A stretch of DNA of 30,462 nt from CAZPWQ01 sp964590495 (GCA_964590495.1 CAZPWQ010000035.1:1-30462), one strand, 5' to 3'; counted from the first letter of the stretch, positions 16,717 through 24,669 are shown. Translations and numbers: made by a program. Notes: a model not told the origin generated them from the sequence alone.

Positions 16717-18444
16717 TTATTTTGTTTCTGCCACTGCCCATTTTCTGATAATCTGATCAAGTTCATCTCTGTTTATAGGTTTTGAAAGGTAGTCATCCAT
16801 ACCCGCCTTCAGACATTCTTCGCGGTCTCCTTTCATGGCACTGGCTGTGAGGGCTATTATCGGAGTACGTTTCTCTGAATTTTCATGCTCCCGAATATTC
16901 CGCGTAGCTTCAAATCCATCCAATTCGGGCATGTGGATATCCAGAAAGATCATATCATAGGAATTTTCTTTAGCTTTCTTTACCGCATCAATACCGTTAT
17001 CCACAATAGTAATCTGAATCCCTTTTTGCTCGAATATTTTTTGAGCTACTTTTTGGTTTATATGATTATCCTCTGCAACGAGTATTTTTAATCCTTCAAT
17101 GTTCAAAGGATCTCCTACAGTTTTTTCAGTGCCGGCTCCGTTTTGCGAGATGGATTTTGTTTTATCTTTTTTAAGCTTTAAAGTCGACCAAAAAACAGAA
17201 CCGGAACCTTCTTCACTGTCTACTCCTACTTCACCATTCATCAGCTCCGTCAGCTGTTTGCATATCGCTAGTCCCAGACCTGTGCCGCCGTATTTCCTGG
17301 TGGTAGATGAATCGGCCTGTGAGAAGGGATTGAAAAGTTGCTTCTGTTTATTTTCCGGTATTCCCTTCCCGGTATCTTCGACAGAAAACTTCACAGTAAT
17401 CTCATCGTCATCCTCCTCAAGCAGGCTGGCACTCAGACTTATCGTGCCATCCGAGGTAAATTTAACAGCATTATTGCCATAGTTCAGCAGAATTTGACGT
17501 ATTCGGGTCGGATCACCGATTACATGGGTTGGAATATGTTCATCAAGTGAATAGCTTATATCAAGCCCCTTCTCCTCTGCTGAGATAGAAAGGATTTTGG
17601 ATACTCCATTAAATACATCTTTCAAATCAAACGGAATTTCTTCAATATCCATTTTTTGCGCCTCGATTTTTGAAAAATCGAGAATATCATTAATTATACG
17701 CAACAACGATTCGGCACTCTGTTTTATCAGCCCCGATAGCTCTTTCTGTTCTTCATTCAGCTCAGTCTCCTGCAGTAAACCGTTCATGCCGATGACCCCA
17801 TTCATGGGAGTGCGTATTTCATGGCTCATATTGGCCAGAAAATCACTTTTTGCTGCTGAGGCTTTTTCAGCCTTTTCTTTCATTATTTTTAAGCGCTGAG
17901 TTCGCTCTTCTACTTGTTGCTTAAGTTTTTCAGTATACTGAATGGATTCCTGTTGAAGCTGCCACTTTGTTGTAAGGGTCAGTGCGGTTTGTTTCAGAGC
18001 GGTTGCATCAAAAGGCTTTTTCATAAACAGCAACTTATCTGAACGACCCAGTTCTTCCGTTATCTTATCGAGCGAATAATCCGAATAGGCAGTACAAATC
18101 ACCATTTCTATATATGGATATCGACTCCATATCTTCTGTATGGTTTGAATACCGTCGATGCCGGGCGGCATTCGAACATCCATGAATATCAAGGCGTACG
18201 GGTTCTTATCCTTTTTAGCCTTTTCCACCATCTCTATTGCCTCACTGCCCTGGTAGGCATGATCAATATCGTATTTTATAACATTACTGTTTTTCTTTTT
18301 TGTTTTACCTTCCCCGAACAGCTCATCCTCCAGTTCAACAAGTTCGCTGTTGTAACTGTCGGACATGCCTGTCAGAATAGATTCTATATCCTTGTGGATA
18401 GATTCATTATCATCTACAAGTAGAACACGACGGTTATTTGCCAT
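16717..18444 (-). CDS. Hybrid kinase REC-HisKA-HATPase-REC, first gene of the sensor cluster
   Basis: This 575-residue cytoplasmic protein has no membrane segment. An N-terminal receiver (about 5-150) has Asp11/Asp12, phospho-acceptor Asp89 and Lys143. Between its first strand and the acceptor strand is an acidic/lysine-rich insertion (about 28-58), a form seen in receivers beginning DDNESIHKD. A coiled coil (165-200) leads to a canonical HisKA H-box, FLANMSHEIRTPMNG (His208), then an N-box (Asn325), a G1 box DTGKGI (357-362) and a G2 box GGTGLGL (386-392). The C-terminal receiver (about 452-570) has Glu458/Asp459, Asp502, Thr533 and Lys555. All catalytic residues of the kinase and both receivers are present. 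As the promoter-proximal gene before four receiver-less sensors, it is the likely integrator of their output. That pairing is inferred from position only. No Hpt domain is present. Confidence 0.95.
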   Translation of the reverse strand: MANNRRVLLVDDNESIHKDIESILTGMSDSYNSELVELEDELFGEGKTKKKNSNVIKYDIDHAYQGSEAIEMVEKAKKDKNPYALIFMDVRMPPGIDGIQTIQKIWSRYPYIEMVICTAYSDYSLDKITEELGRSDKLLFMKKPFDATALKQTALTLTTKWQLQQESIQYTEKLKQQVEERTQRLKIMKEKAEKASAAKSDFLANMSHEIRTPMNGVIGMNGLLQETELNEEQKELSGLIKQSAESLLRIINDILDFSKIEAQKMDIEEIPFDLKDVFNGVSKILSISAEEKGLDISYSLDEHIPTHVIGDPTRIRQILLNYGNNAVKFTSDGTISLSASLLEEDDDEITVKFSVEDTGKGIPENKQKQLFNPFSQADSSTTRKYGGTGLGLAICKQLTELMNGEVGVDSEEGSGSVFWSTLKLKKDKTKSISQNGAGTEKTVGDPLNIEGLKILVAEDNHINQKVAQKIFEQKGIQITIVDNGIDAVKKAKENSYDMIFLDIHMPELDGFEATRNIREHENSEKRTPIIALTASAMKGDREECLKAGMDDYLSKPINRDELDQIIRKWAVAETK

Positions 18445-18688
18445 TTTGCTTTATTCCCTACATTTTTTTTGAGAGCCCTGTTTTCTCCCTATAATTGAAA
18501 CCTGTTCACAATATAGTAATAGATAGTTAAATCTTAAGCATTTTTAATATTTGTAAAAAATTAATTCTAATCTAGCTATTGTTTTAAAAAAAGAAAAAAA
18601 TACCCAAAGATGAAGTTGCCGATGTATTTTAACCAAAATAAAGGTTTTTATCGGTACGCGAGCCATTTTTATAGAATAATAAAAAATT
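18445..18688. promoter_or_regulatory. Divergent promoter region of the kinase cluster and the reductase
   Basis: This 244-base AT-rich spacer separates two divergently transcribed genes and must hold both start regions. It has long A and T runs (around 18583-18600) but no convincing -35/-10 pair or operator that I could place. The hybrid kinase start has a weak AGGGAA about 10 bases upstream on its strand; the reductase start has none. Confidence 0.5.
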
Positions 18689-19360
18689 ATGAGTTATAAG
18701 GTACAGATTAAAAAAATCCAGCAGGTAACACACGACGTAAAAAAATTTACATTTGATAAGCCGGAGGAATACGAGTTTGTGCCCGGACAGGCAACCGAGG
18801 TTTCGATTGACAAGGACGGCTGGCGGGATGAAAAACGTCCTTTCACATATACTTCGTTAAATGAGGATCCGGATCTGGAATTCATTATTAAGATTTATCC
18901 CGATCATAATGGTGTCACCGAGCAGATCGGACAGCTTGAAGTTGGCGACGCCTTTATCATCGACGATCCGTGGGGAACGATCCGGTATAAAGGACCGGGC
19001 GTATTCTTAGCCGGCGGCGCGGGTGTTACGCCCTTTATCGCGATTTTGCGGAAGCTTTATAAAGACGGGGAAATAGCCGGAAACAAACTAATTTTCTCCA
19101 ATAAGGCAGAGAAGGATATTATTCTGGAGGATGAGTTCAGCAGGATACTCGGTGATAACTTCATTAACACGATTATTGATGAACCGACTGATAAGTATAT
19201 AGATCTCGACGGATTTATAGACAAGGATTTTCTGAGGAATCAGATTAGCAATTTCAGTCAGCCTTTCTATGTCTGCGGACCGAGAGACTTCAACCAGGCT
19301 ATAATGAAGTATCTGAAAGAGCTGGGTGCCGACCCGGACGCGCTTGTTTTTGAAAAGTGA
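18689..19360 (+). CDS. FAD-dependent NAD(P)H oxidoreductase (ferredoxin reductase-like)
   Basis: This 223-residue soluble flavoprotein belongs to the ferredoxin-NADP reductase superfamily. The N-terminal FAD barrel (about 1-100) has the flavin motif Arg-Pro-Phe-Thr-Tyr-Thr-Ser (50-56). The NAD(P) domain (about 104-223) opens with FLAGGAGVTPF (106-116) and has the Tyr-Val-Cys-Gly-Pro segment (194-198) that contacts the nicotinamide side. It ends Val-Phe-Glu-Lys. No 2Fe-2S ferredoxin domain is fused, so it would move electrons between a pyridine nucleotide and a separate partner such as flavodoxin, ferredoxin or another acceptor. The partner cannot be told from the sequence. It converges with a nitroreductase gene, which may be coincidence. 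Its stop is directly followed by an inverted-repeat arm. Confidence 0.88.
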   Translation: MSYKVQIKKIQQVTHDVKKFTFDKPEEYEFVPGQATEVSIDKDGWRDEKRPFTYTSLNEDPDLEFIIKIYPDHNGVTEQIGQLEVGDAFIIDDPWGTIRYKGPGVFLAGGAGVTPFIAILRKLYKDGEIAGNKLIFSNKAEKDIILEDEFSRILGDNFINTIIDEPTDKYIDLDGFIDKDFLRNQISNFSQPFYVCGPRDFNQAIMKYLKELGADPDALVFEK

Positions 19361-19363
19361 GGT

Positions 19364-19490
19364 AGAAGCGAGAAGCTAGAAGGAGAGGCACACAGCATCA
19401 CTATGGCTTATAAATATATTTTAGCAAACGTGCTGAAGTTGAGCTCCCCATAATATGACAAACACTCCTTCTAGCTTCTTACTTCTCGCT
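19364..19490. repeat. Long inverted repeat of AGAAGC words, one arm inside a coding end
   Basis: AGAAGCTAGAAGGAG at 19371-19385 is a perfect reverse complement of CTCCTTCTAGCTTCT at 19465-19479. Weaker pairing extends outward (AGAAGCG with CTTCTCGCT). The left arm starts 3 bases after the reductase stop. The right arm overlaps the last codons and stop of the convergent nitroreductase gene. It could form a hairpin in transcripts from either side. Confidence 0.65.
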
Positions 19491-20106
19491 TTTCCTGCAA
19501 CGGGTTATCCCATTCGCCATTAAATACCAGGTCTTCAAGCGGCTTGCGGGTTCGTTGCCCCTTCTCTTTTCGGGCAAGGTCTTCCGGCAGCCGGTCCGGT
19601 TCACCGAGATATCCGAGCGCCGCCATTGTCAAAGGTCTGAAACCTTCGGGAATATCATACAGCTCGTTAGCCTTATCGGGAAGTATTCCCGCCATCTGAT
19701 GTACAAACAGATCGTTGGCGGTTGCCTCGAACGTCAGATACGACATGGCTGCACCAAGATCATGTTCGGCTACACGATTTATTTTGCCCGTCCGTTCAAA
19801 GTTTTCCTTCACAATTGTCAGTATAAGAACCGGCGCGGTGGTTGCCCACTTTTTGTTGAATTCGTTTAGTACCTGTGAAAGCTTTTCGTAGTCATCAGGC
19901 TCTTCTCTGGTAGCAACGATAAACCGCCAGGGCTGTTCATTAAAGGATGACGGAGCCCAGCGGGCTGCATCAAAAATACGAAGCAGCAGATCTTTCTCCA
20001 CAGGCTCATCAGAAAAAGCACGGGGACTCCACCGGTACCGTATAATATCGTGTACGGGATAAGCGGTTTGGGCTTCTTTATCTTGAGATATTATGCTGGA
20101 ATCCAT
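19471..20106 (-). CDS. Nitroreductase-family FMN oxidoreductase
   Basis: This 211-residue nitroreductase-fold protein probably binds FMN and reduces nitro, quinone or similar compounds with NAD(P)H. Visible signatures are the N-terminal Arg-Trp-Ser-Pro-Arg-Ala-Phe (25-31), APSSFNEQPWRF (51-62), which lines the FMN site, and Ala-Ala-Leu-Gly-Tyr-Leu-Gly (162-168), followed by a basic segment (Arg-Thr-Arg-Lys, 185-188) that usually contacts the FMN phosphate. The length is normal for the family. The last residues (about 206-211, Lys-Arg-Glu-Val-Arg-Ser) and the stop are encoded by an intergenic repeat arm, so the C-terminal tail is probably not conserved. It is divergent from the lipoprotein gene at 20352. 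The natural substrate is not evident. Confidence 0.9.
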   Translation of the reverse strand: MDSSIISQDKEAQTAYPVHDIIRYRWSPRAFSDEPVEKDLLLRIFDAARWAPSSFNEQPWRFIVATREEPDDYEKLSQVLNEFNKKWATTAPVLILTIVKENFERTGKINRVAEHDLGAAMSYLTFEATANDLFVHQMAGILPDKANELYDIPEGFRPLTMAALGYLGEPDRLPEDLARKEKGQRTRKPLEDLVFNGEWDNPLQEKREVRS

Positions 20107-20351
20107 AATCTGGTGTAATATTTTTAGTTTAATATTGAAGTTCTTTTAACCAAGCTAAAAGGAAGTTCATTCCTGGATATAGATAGATATTACCTGAGTA
20201 TTTGATAACTCGGATCTATCGAATATCTTTTCCGGATTATCAATAAACCGGAAAAATAGTTTCTGTAAGAGGTTCAATGTAGTAATCCGTATTTGATAAG
20301 TATTTATTTTTAAATAAGTTAGCCATTCAGATAAACGAAAAAAGAGAATAA
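20107..20351. promoter_or_regulatory. Divergent promoter region with a TTTTCCGG palindrome
   Basis: This 245-base spacer between the nitroreductase (minus) and the propeller lipoprotein (plus) holds a perfect 8-bp inverted repeat, TTTTCCGG at 20228-20235 and CCGGAAAA at 20248-20255, with a 12-base loop. It also holds a direct repeat of GTATTTGATAA near 20197 and 20290. Either could be a regulator site. No promoter elements could be assigned with confidence. Confidence 0.45.
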
Positions 20352-21413
20352 ATGAGATATCTGTTTTACTGTGTTACACTTTGGTTGTCTATAGCCCTTA
20401 TAGGTTGTTCAGAAGATCAGGAAGAGATTTCCGTTCAGGATATCAGCCGGGTTGACCAAGTTCAGATCGACAGCTTAGATATTTTTTTAAGTGTGGAGGA
20501 GGATGAAATAGTCAGGCCAAGTCAAATTGTACTGCTCCCGGATCAGAGGCTTGCCATTCTTGACACAAAACAAACTGAAGTATTGGTTTATAAAGCTGAC
20601 GGAACGTTTGAACATCGTTTCGGGGGCAGGGGTAAGGGGCCGGGAGAATTTGTAGCACCTAGGGGAATTCATGCCACCGGATCAACTATTGATGTGGTCG
20701 ATGCAGGATTGTTGAGAGTTAACAGTTTTGATTTTGACGGCAATTTTATCGAAAACTATATGATTCAAATAGAATCTTCGCATTTTCGATTTATAGTTCC
20801 CGGAAATGACAGGGAATATTATACTGTCGCTAACGGTGCACAGGGTAAGCTTGTCGCCCATAGTATTTCGGATGAAGATTCTGTTCAATATTTCGGTGAA
20901 GCCATGGTGGAAGATCCGCCTCCGGTGTCAGCTTCCGACGCTTTTTATAGCAGTGCGGCCAACGGAGAAATACCTGATGCTATAGCAAATGATCTGATGA
21001 TGGTTTTCAAAGATGGAGATCTGTACGTATTTATAAAAGCCTTTAGCCGGCTGCAAAGATACAGTGACGGGAAACTGGTTTGGGATGAAAAGATCGACAT
21101 GCCCGTTAATAAAGTTATTTTTAATACGTTCGTTGAAAGTGTAAAGCAATCTGAAAGTAACTTTGGGGTACTGCACTATCTGGCTGATTTAACAGCAACA
21201 GGGGAAAATATCTATTTACTTTGGAATCGAACTTCAGAACACCCACAGCAGATAGTCAGAGTAAACAAAGAAGGTGAGATTGGTACAATTTTTCAACTGC
21301 CTGTAATTGAAAGGCGTTCTTTCCAGTCGTTAACTGTTGATGAAATCGGTAACAGAATATATTTATCCGCTTCCAATGCAGGTGAAATATACCGGTTTAC
21401 CATTCCAAATTGA
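20352..21413 (+). CDS. Six-bladed beta-propeller lipoprotein
   Basis: This 353-residue exported protein has a lipoprotein signal peptide ending Ala-Leu-Ile-Gly-Cys (Cys19), so it is probably anchored to a membrane facing the periplasm or cell surface. The mature part looks like the six-bladed beta-propeller (NHL-like) proteins common in Bacteroidota. It has a Pro-Ser-Gln-Ile start strand, the Gly-Lys-Gly-Pro-Gly-Glu-Phe loop (about 94-100) followed by Pro-Arg-Gly-Ile, and repeated 'V.....G' strands through to residue 353. No catalytic residues are evident. Such proteins are usually binding or scaffold modules, and the ligand is unknown. The start ATG has a weak AAAGAGA upstream. Confidence 0.85.
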   Translation: MRYLFYCVTLWLSIALIGCSEDQEEISVQDISRVDQVQIDSLDIFLSVEEDEIVRPSQIVLLPDQRLAILDTKQTEVLVYKADGTFEHRFGGRGKGPGEFVAPRGIHATGSTIDVVDAGLLRVNSFDFDGNFIENYMIQIESSHFRFIVPGNDREYYTVANGAQGKLVAHSISDEDSVQYFGEAMVEDPPPVSASDAFYSSAANGEIPDAIANDLMMVFKDGDLYVFIKAFSRLQRYSDGKLVWDEKIDMPVNKVIFNTFVESVKQSESNFGVLHYLADLTATGENIYLLWNRTSEHPQQIVRVNKEGEIGTIFQLPVIERRSFQSLTVDEIGNRIYLSASNAGEIYRFTIPN

Positions 21414-21497
21414 TCTTTTTTTCTTTGCAAATGGATTGATACCTTACAAGCCCTTGTTAAAAGGAGTGAATATAAAGGACAATCAAGCAGATATATA

Positions 21498-21860
21498 ATG
21501 AAACTAGTAGATCCATCCGGTAATGAAGTAACAAGCAAAGAGAACAAAAACGCGAACGAACTGGAAAAGCAACTATCCGGCAAAATTGAGGAGATGCTGA
21601 AGCCGGTGATGAACAAAATTAAGCTGTCCGGCGCACAGATTCCGCAGCAACAGCTGATGCAGTTAAGTTCAATGGCCCATCAGATGCTGTTCAACCGAAT
21701 GATCTATAACCTGATGTTGAAAGTTGGCATTGAAAATGTGGACGAACTGCTTACCGAAGATGATGTCGAAGAATTAACCACATCATTAAAGAACCAGATT
21801 AAAATGGTCGACAGTTCTGAAATGCAGGAAGGCCAACAGCAGCCGAATCCAGAAAAATAG
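21498..21860 (+). CDS. Small helical protein of unknown function
   Basis: I do not recognise a family for this 120-residue soluble protein. The N-terminal 20 residues are polar, the middle (about 20-105) is predicted mostly helical with a Met/Leu-rich core segment (about 54-76), and the last 15 residues are a Glu/Gln/Pro-rich tail. No signal peptide, membrane helix, cysteine or metal motif is visible. It lies 84 bases after the propeller lipoprotein on the same strand and converges on queA. Support as a real gene comes from its ordered composition and the gene-like spacing, not from homology. Confidence 0.7.
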   Translation: MKLVDPSGNEVTSKENKNANELEKQLSGKIEEMLKPVMNKIKLSGAQIPQQQLMQLSSMAHQMLFNRMIYNLMLKVGIENVDELLTEDDVEELTTSLKNQIKMVDSSEMQEGQQQPNPEK

Positions 21861-21905
21861 TTATTGGTTAACTGGGACTATATAAACCAATAACTGATAA
21901 CCAAT
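21861..21905. repeat. Inverted and direct repeat of ATTGGTTA words between convergent genes
   Basis: TTATTGGTT at 21861-21869 pairs perfectly with AACCAATAA at 21885-21893. A further copy, TAACCAAT at 21898-21905, follows, giving two alternative hairpins. The left arm begins at the base after one stop codon, and the right end touches the stop of queA, so the whole 45-base spacer is the repeat. It is a plausible bidirectional terminator, though without a U-run. Confidence 0.55.
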
Positions 21906-22906
21906 CACAGGATCAGCATGGCATCGCCAAATGAATAAAAACGGTATTTTTGATCTATAGCGTGCCGATACACTTTTCTCATCTCCTCATAGCTCATGAA
22001 CGCCGCAACGAGCATAAGGAGCGTACTTTTTGGGAGGTGAAAGTTGGTAATCAGGGCATCTACCGCTTTGAATTCATAGCCCGGCTTTATGAATATGTCG
22101 GTATCGCCTTCATCTCTCCGGAACCGGTTGTGGCGCTGCACTGTCGTCTCAAGTACGCGTACGCTGGTGGTTCCCACTGCAGTGATATGCCGGGCCTCAT
22201 TCAGATGATTTGCCGTCGATTCGTCAATCTCATACCATTCGGAATGCATGGTGTGTTCTTCAATAGTGTCGCTTTTTACCGGGGCGAAAGTTCCGAGTCC
22301 GACATGCAGGGTAATTTCCGCCCGTTGTATACCGCTTTTATCAATTTCCCCAAGGAGTGAATCCGTAAAATGAAGACCGGCCGTTGGCGCCGCTTTGCTG
22401 CCCTTGTCCTTCGCATATACCGTCTGATATTCATCTGAAAGCGATTCATTTTGCTCAATGTACGGAGGAAAGGGTGTATGCTTGTATTCCTCGTATACCT
22501 CGTCGTCCAGCGGTGGATTCATTTCGAGAGTTCGGATTCCCTCCTCATCTACAGCTAAAATTCTGGCGCTGATGGTATCGGTAAGCTGAACGGTCTCTCC
22601 CTTTTTAAACTTTTTGCCGGGCCGGACCAGCGCTTTGACCGTCCGGTTATTGGCAGTATGCAGGACAAAAATTTCTTTATGTCCGTCATCAAATAATAGC
22701 CGGCACTTTTCCACTTTGCTGTTGTTAAGTACAAGGGTGGTGTATTTGGGAAGGTATTCTGTCAGGTTATAGAAATGATCGTCAATGATTTCTCCTGAAT
22801 CCCGTTCGTAAACAAGCAGGCGTGCATGATCCCGCGGCTGTACCGGTTCTTGTGCTATAAGTTCATCGCGAAGATCATAATCAAAATCAGATAGTGTGTA
22901 TTTCAT
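21905..22906 (-). CDS. queA: S-adenosylmethionine:tRNA ribosyltransferase-isomerase QueA
   Basis: QueA transfers and isomerises the ribosyl part of S-adenosylmethionine onto preQ1-modified tRNA to make epoxyqueuosine. Family signatures are clear: YAKDKGSKAAPTAGLHFT in the middle, HVGLGTFAPV, the His-Thr-Met-His-Ser-Glu segment, TNFHLPKSTLLMLVAAF, and the C-terminal Arg-Phe-Tyr-Ser-Phe-Gly-Asp-Ala-Met-Leu-Ile. The frame extends 15 codons further up, but I chose the ATG at 22906 because the protein then begins Met-Lys-Tyr-Thr-Leu-Ser-Asp-Phe-Asp-Tyr, as QueA does, and the extension runs into an intergenic repeat. The 333 residues are slightly short for the family. The usual early motif (roughly Asn-Asp/Asn-Thr-Arg-Val-Ile-Pro-Ala-Arg) reads Asn-Asn-Ser-Lys-Val-Glu-Lys-Cys-Arg, a divergent form. 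No other queuosine gene is in the window. Confidence 0.94.
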   Translation of the reverse strand: MKYTLSDFDYDLRDELIAQEPVQPRDHARLLVYERDSGEIIDDHFYNLTEYLPKYTTLVLNNSKVEKCRLLFDDGHKEIFVLHTANNRTVKALVRPGKKFKKGETVQLTDTISARILAVDEEGIRTLEMNPPLDDEVYEEYKHTPFPPYIEQNESLSDEYQTVYAKDKGSKAAPTAGLHFTDSLLGEIDKSGIQRAEITLHVGLGTFAPVKSDTIEEHTMHSEWYEIDESTANHLNEARHITAVGTTSVRVLETTVQRHNRFRRDEGDTDIFIKPGYEFKAVDALITNFHLPKSTLLMLVAAFMSYEEMRKVYRHAIDQKYRFYSFGDAMLIL

Positions 22907-22914
22907 GTAAGGTT

Positions 22915-22947
22915 TACAGCCGCGGATATTCGCGGATTTAGACGGAT
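22915..22947. repeat. Dispersed ATCCGCG intergenic repeat, copy 2
   Basis: Two CGCGGAT words spaced by a few bases lie directly upstream of queA. They are the reverse complement of the pattern at 2796-2826, and a related single word (AATCCGCG) is at 23094-23101 just beyond the end of dinB. The rest of the 206-base spacer up to dinB is AT-rich with nothing else recognisable. Confidence 0.45.
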
Positions 22948-23112
22948 ACATTTATGTATTAAAAATCATGTACAAGCCAATAAAATAAAAAATTATGCCT
23001 TTTAAATAACATAAAACCAAAAGAAAGTTATTCCATTTCGCCAATCTAATGACTATACCCGGAAAATATTAAGTCTCTAAAAGTTCATTCCAATCCGCGA
23101 GAATCCCCGGCC

Positions 23113-24192
23113 CTACTCAAATGGAATTTCCAGCTGTTCGAAGTGGCCGCGTTCGTTGAGGTTCAGGTTGGAAAGGGTAATGCCCAGCAGCCTTACCTTT
23201 CGTTCACCGACGGCTGTTTGTTTGAGCAGTTGTTTTGCGGTTTCAGCAATATCCCGGGCATCATCAATATAATGACTGTATGAAGTGCTGCGGGTCAGGG
23301 TTTCGAAATCGTCATAGCGAACTTTCAGGGTTATCGTTTTTCCGGCCGCGTTTTTCTTGTTCATGCTCTCCGCAACTTTTGAGGCAAGTTCATCCAGAAA
23401 ATTATTTATCCAGTTGAGATCATCGACATCTTCTGAGAATGTCCGTTCTTTCCCGATAGACTTGCGGATGCGGTGCGGTTTTACTTCCCGGCGGTCGATT
23501 CCGCGAACAATACGATAGTAGTGGCGTCCCACCTTGCCGAATTTCTCTACCAGGTCTATTTCCGTCCATTTTTTGAGATCCTTCCCCGTATAAATGCCCA
23601 GCGACGTCATTTTTTCTTCAGTGGCATTTCCTATGCCGTGAAAGTCTCCGATCTCCAGCTTTTCCAGGAAAGATTCGGCTTTATCAGGTGTGATAACAGC
23701 CAGTCCGTTCGGTTTGTCCAGGTCGGATGCAATTTTTGCCAGAAATTTATTATGCGCCACACCGGCAGAAGCTGTAAGCCGGGTCTCCTCTTTAATCAGC
23801 TTTTTAATTTCTCTGGCAATCAAAGTACCGGATGGCAGGTCGATATGGTTTTCCGTGACATCCAGATAGGCTTCATCCAGGGAAAGAGGTTCCACCAGGT
23901 CGGTAAAGCGGAAAAATATTTCACGGATCTGTCCGGAAACTTGCCGATAGACATCAAATCGTGGCTTTACGAAAATGGCGTGCGGACAAAGCCGGATAGC
24001 CTTTGCCGCAGGCATGGCTGAGTGTACACCGAACTTGCGGACTTCGTAGCTGGCTGCTGCTACAACGCCTCTTCCCTCCGGCGAACCACCCACAATTAAT
24101 GGCTTGCCGCGGTATTCAGGGAAATCACGCTGCTCGACCGATGCGTAGAAAGCATCCATGTCGATGTGAATTATTTTTTTGGGTTGTTCCAT
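23113..24192 (-). CDS. dinB: DNA polymerase IV (Y-family translesion polymerase)
   Basis: This 359-residue Y-family polymerase copies damaged template DNA in the cytoplasm. The catalytic metal ligands are Asp11 (IHIDMDAFYASVE) and Asp106/Glu107 (Pro-Leu-Ser-Leu-Asp-Glu-Ala-Tyr). Tyr16 sits at the steric-gate position that excludes ribonucleotides. The palm and fingers run to about residue 165, the thumb with a helix-hairpin-helix (Gly-Ile-Gly) around 180-190, and the little finger from about 240. The protein ends QLEIPF-Glu, a good match to a sliding-clamp binding motif. The length is normal. It is monocistronic, and I see no recognisable SOS box in front of it. The start ATG has no Shine-Dalgarno sequence. 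Confidence 0.95.
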   Translation of the reverse strand: MEQPKKIIHIDMDAFYASVEQRDFPEYRGKPLIVGGSPEGRGVVAAASYEVRKFGVHSAMPAAKAIRLCPHAIFVKPRFDVYRQVSGQIREIFFRFTDLVEPLSLDEAYLDVTENHIDLPSGTLIAREIKKLIKEETRLTASAGVAHNKFLAKIASDLDKPNGLAVITPDKAESFLEKLEIGDFHGIGNATEEKMTSLGIYTGKDLKKWTEIDLVEKFGKVGRHYYRIVRGIDRREVKPHRIRKSIGKERTFSEDVDDLNWINNFLDELASKVAESMNKKNAAGKTITLKVRYDDFETLTRSTSYSHYIDDARDIAETAKQLLKQTAVGERKVRLLGITLSNLNLNERGHFEQLEIPFE

Positions 24193-24250
24193 TTTAAGGC
24201 CACTAAATCACGGAAATACAAAAAGAATTATAGAATTATATTTCGCACTG

Positions 24251-24315
24251 GAATTCTTTTTCTCAGACAATAAAATAAGAGGCTCAGCAATAAAAATTCG
24301 TGATAAAAAGAATTC
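24251..24315. promoter_or_regulatory. Inverted repeat GAATTCTTTTT upstream of a small membrane protein gene
   Basis: GAATTCTTTTT at 24251-24261 and AAAAAGAATTC at 24305-24315 are perfect 11-bp inverted arms with 43 bases between. They lie between dinB (divergent) and the first GlsB-like gene. They could be a paired operator or a hairpin in the leader of a longer transcript. Confidence 0.35.
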
Positions 24316-24335
24316 TAAATTTGCTGTTAACTTTT

Positions 24336-24343
24336 TATCTTTG
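24336..24343 (+). promoter_or_regulatory. Candidate Bacteroidota-type -7 element
   Basis: TATCTTTG fits the TAnnTTTG -7 consensus described for Bacteroidota sigma factors and lies 43 bases before the start codon of the GlsB-like gene. A TTTG upstream at 24320 is too close (12 bases) to be a normal -33 partner, so the assignment is tentative. Confidence 0.3.
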
Positions 24344-24385
24344 GCACCAAAATAAAAAAACAATTTAAACAGAATTTAATTAAGC

Positions 24386-24649
24386 ATGGAAGTTTTAGAT
24401 GGAGCAACGATTTTTTGGATGACAGCACTCGGCCTTATAGCGGGAGCTTTAATTAAAGTCATTCTTGGCAGTAAGGGAGTAAAGCTTGTAACCAATCTTG
24501 TTTTAGGAGTGCTGGGGTCGGTAATTTGCGGTGGTATATTTATTGTCATGGGTATGCCCGGTAGTATAGTGATGGCAATATTGGGTAGCATTTGCATTCT
24601 ATTTATCACCAATGTGTTTTACCTGCAGCCTGAGTATGCCGAACATTAA
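24386..24649 (+). CDS. GlsB/YeaQ/YmgE-like small membrane protein 1
   Basis: This 87-residue, very hydrophobic protein has three membrane segments (about 9-28, 34-53, 58-79) and Gly-rich turns (Gly-Leu-Ile-Ala-Gly, Leu-Gly-Val-Leu-Gly-Ser). The size and pattern fit the transglycosylase-associated GlsB/YeaQ/YmgE family of small stress-related membrane proteins, whose biochemical role is unknown. The next gene encodes a related protein on the same strand, so these two look like a tandem duplication that has diverged. Confidence 0.75.
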   Translation: MEVLDGATIFWMTALGLIAGALIKVILGSKGVKLVTNLVLGVLGSVICGGIFIVMGMPGSIVMAILGSICILFITNVFYLQPEYAEH

Positions 24650-24669
24650 GAAGTTTTGGGGAATAAATT

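Noticed and set aside
22907..22951. 15-codon upstream extension of queA
   Set aside because: It is read from an intergenic repeat, and QueA proteins begin near the Met at 22906.
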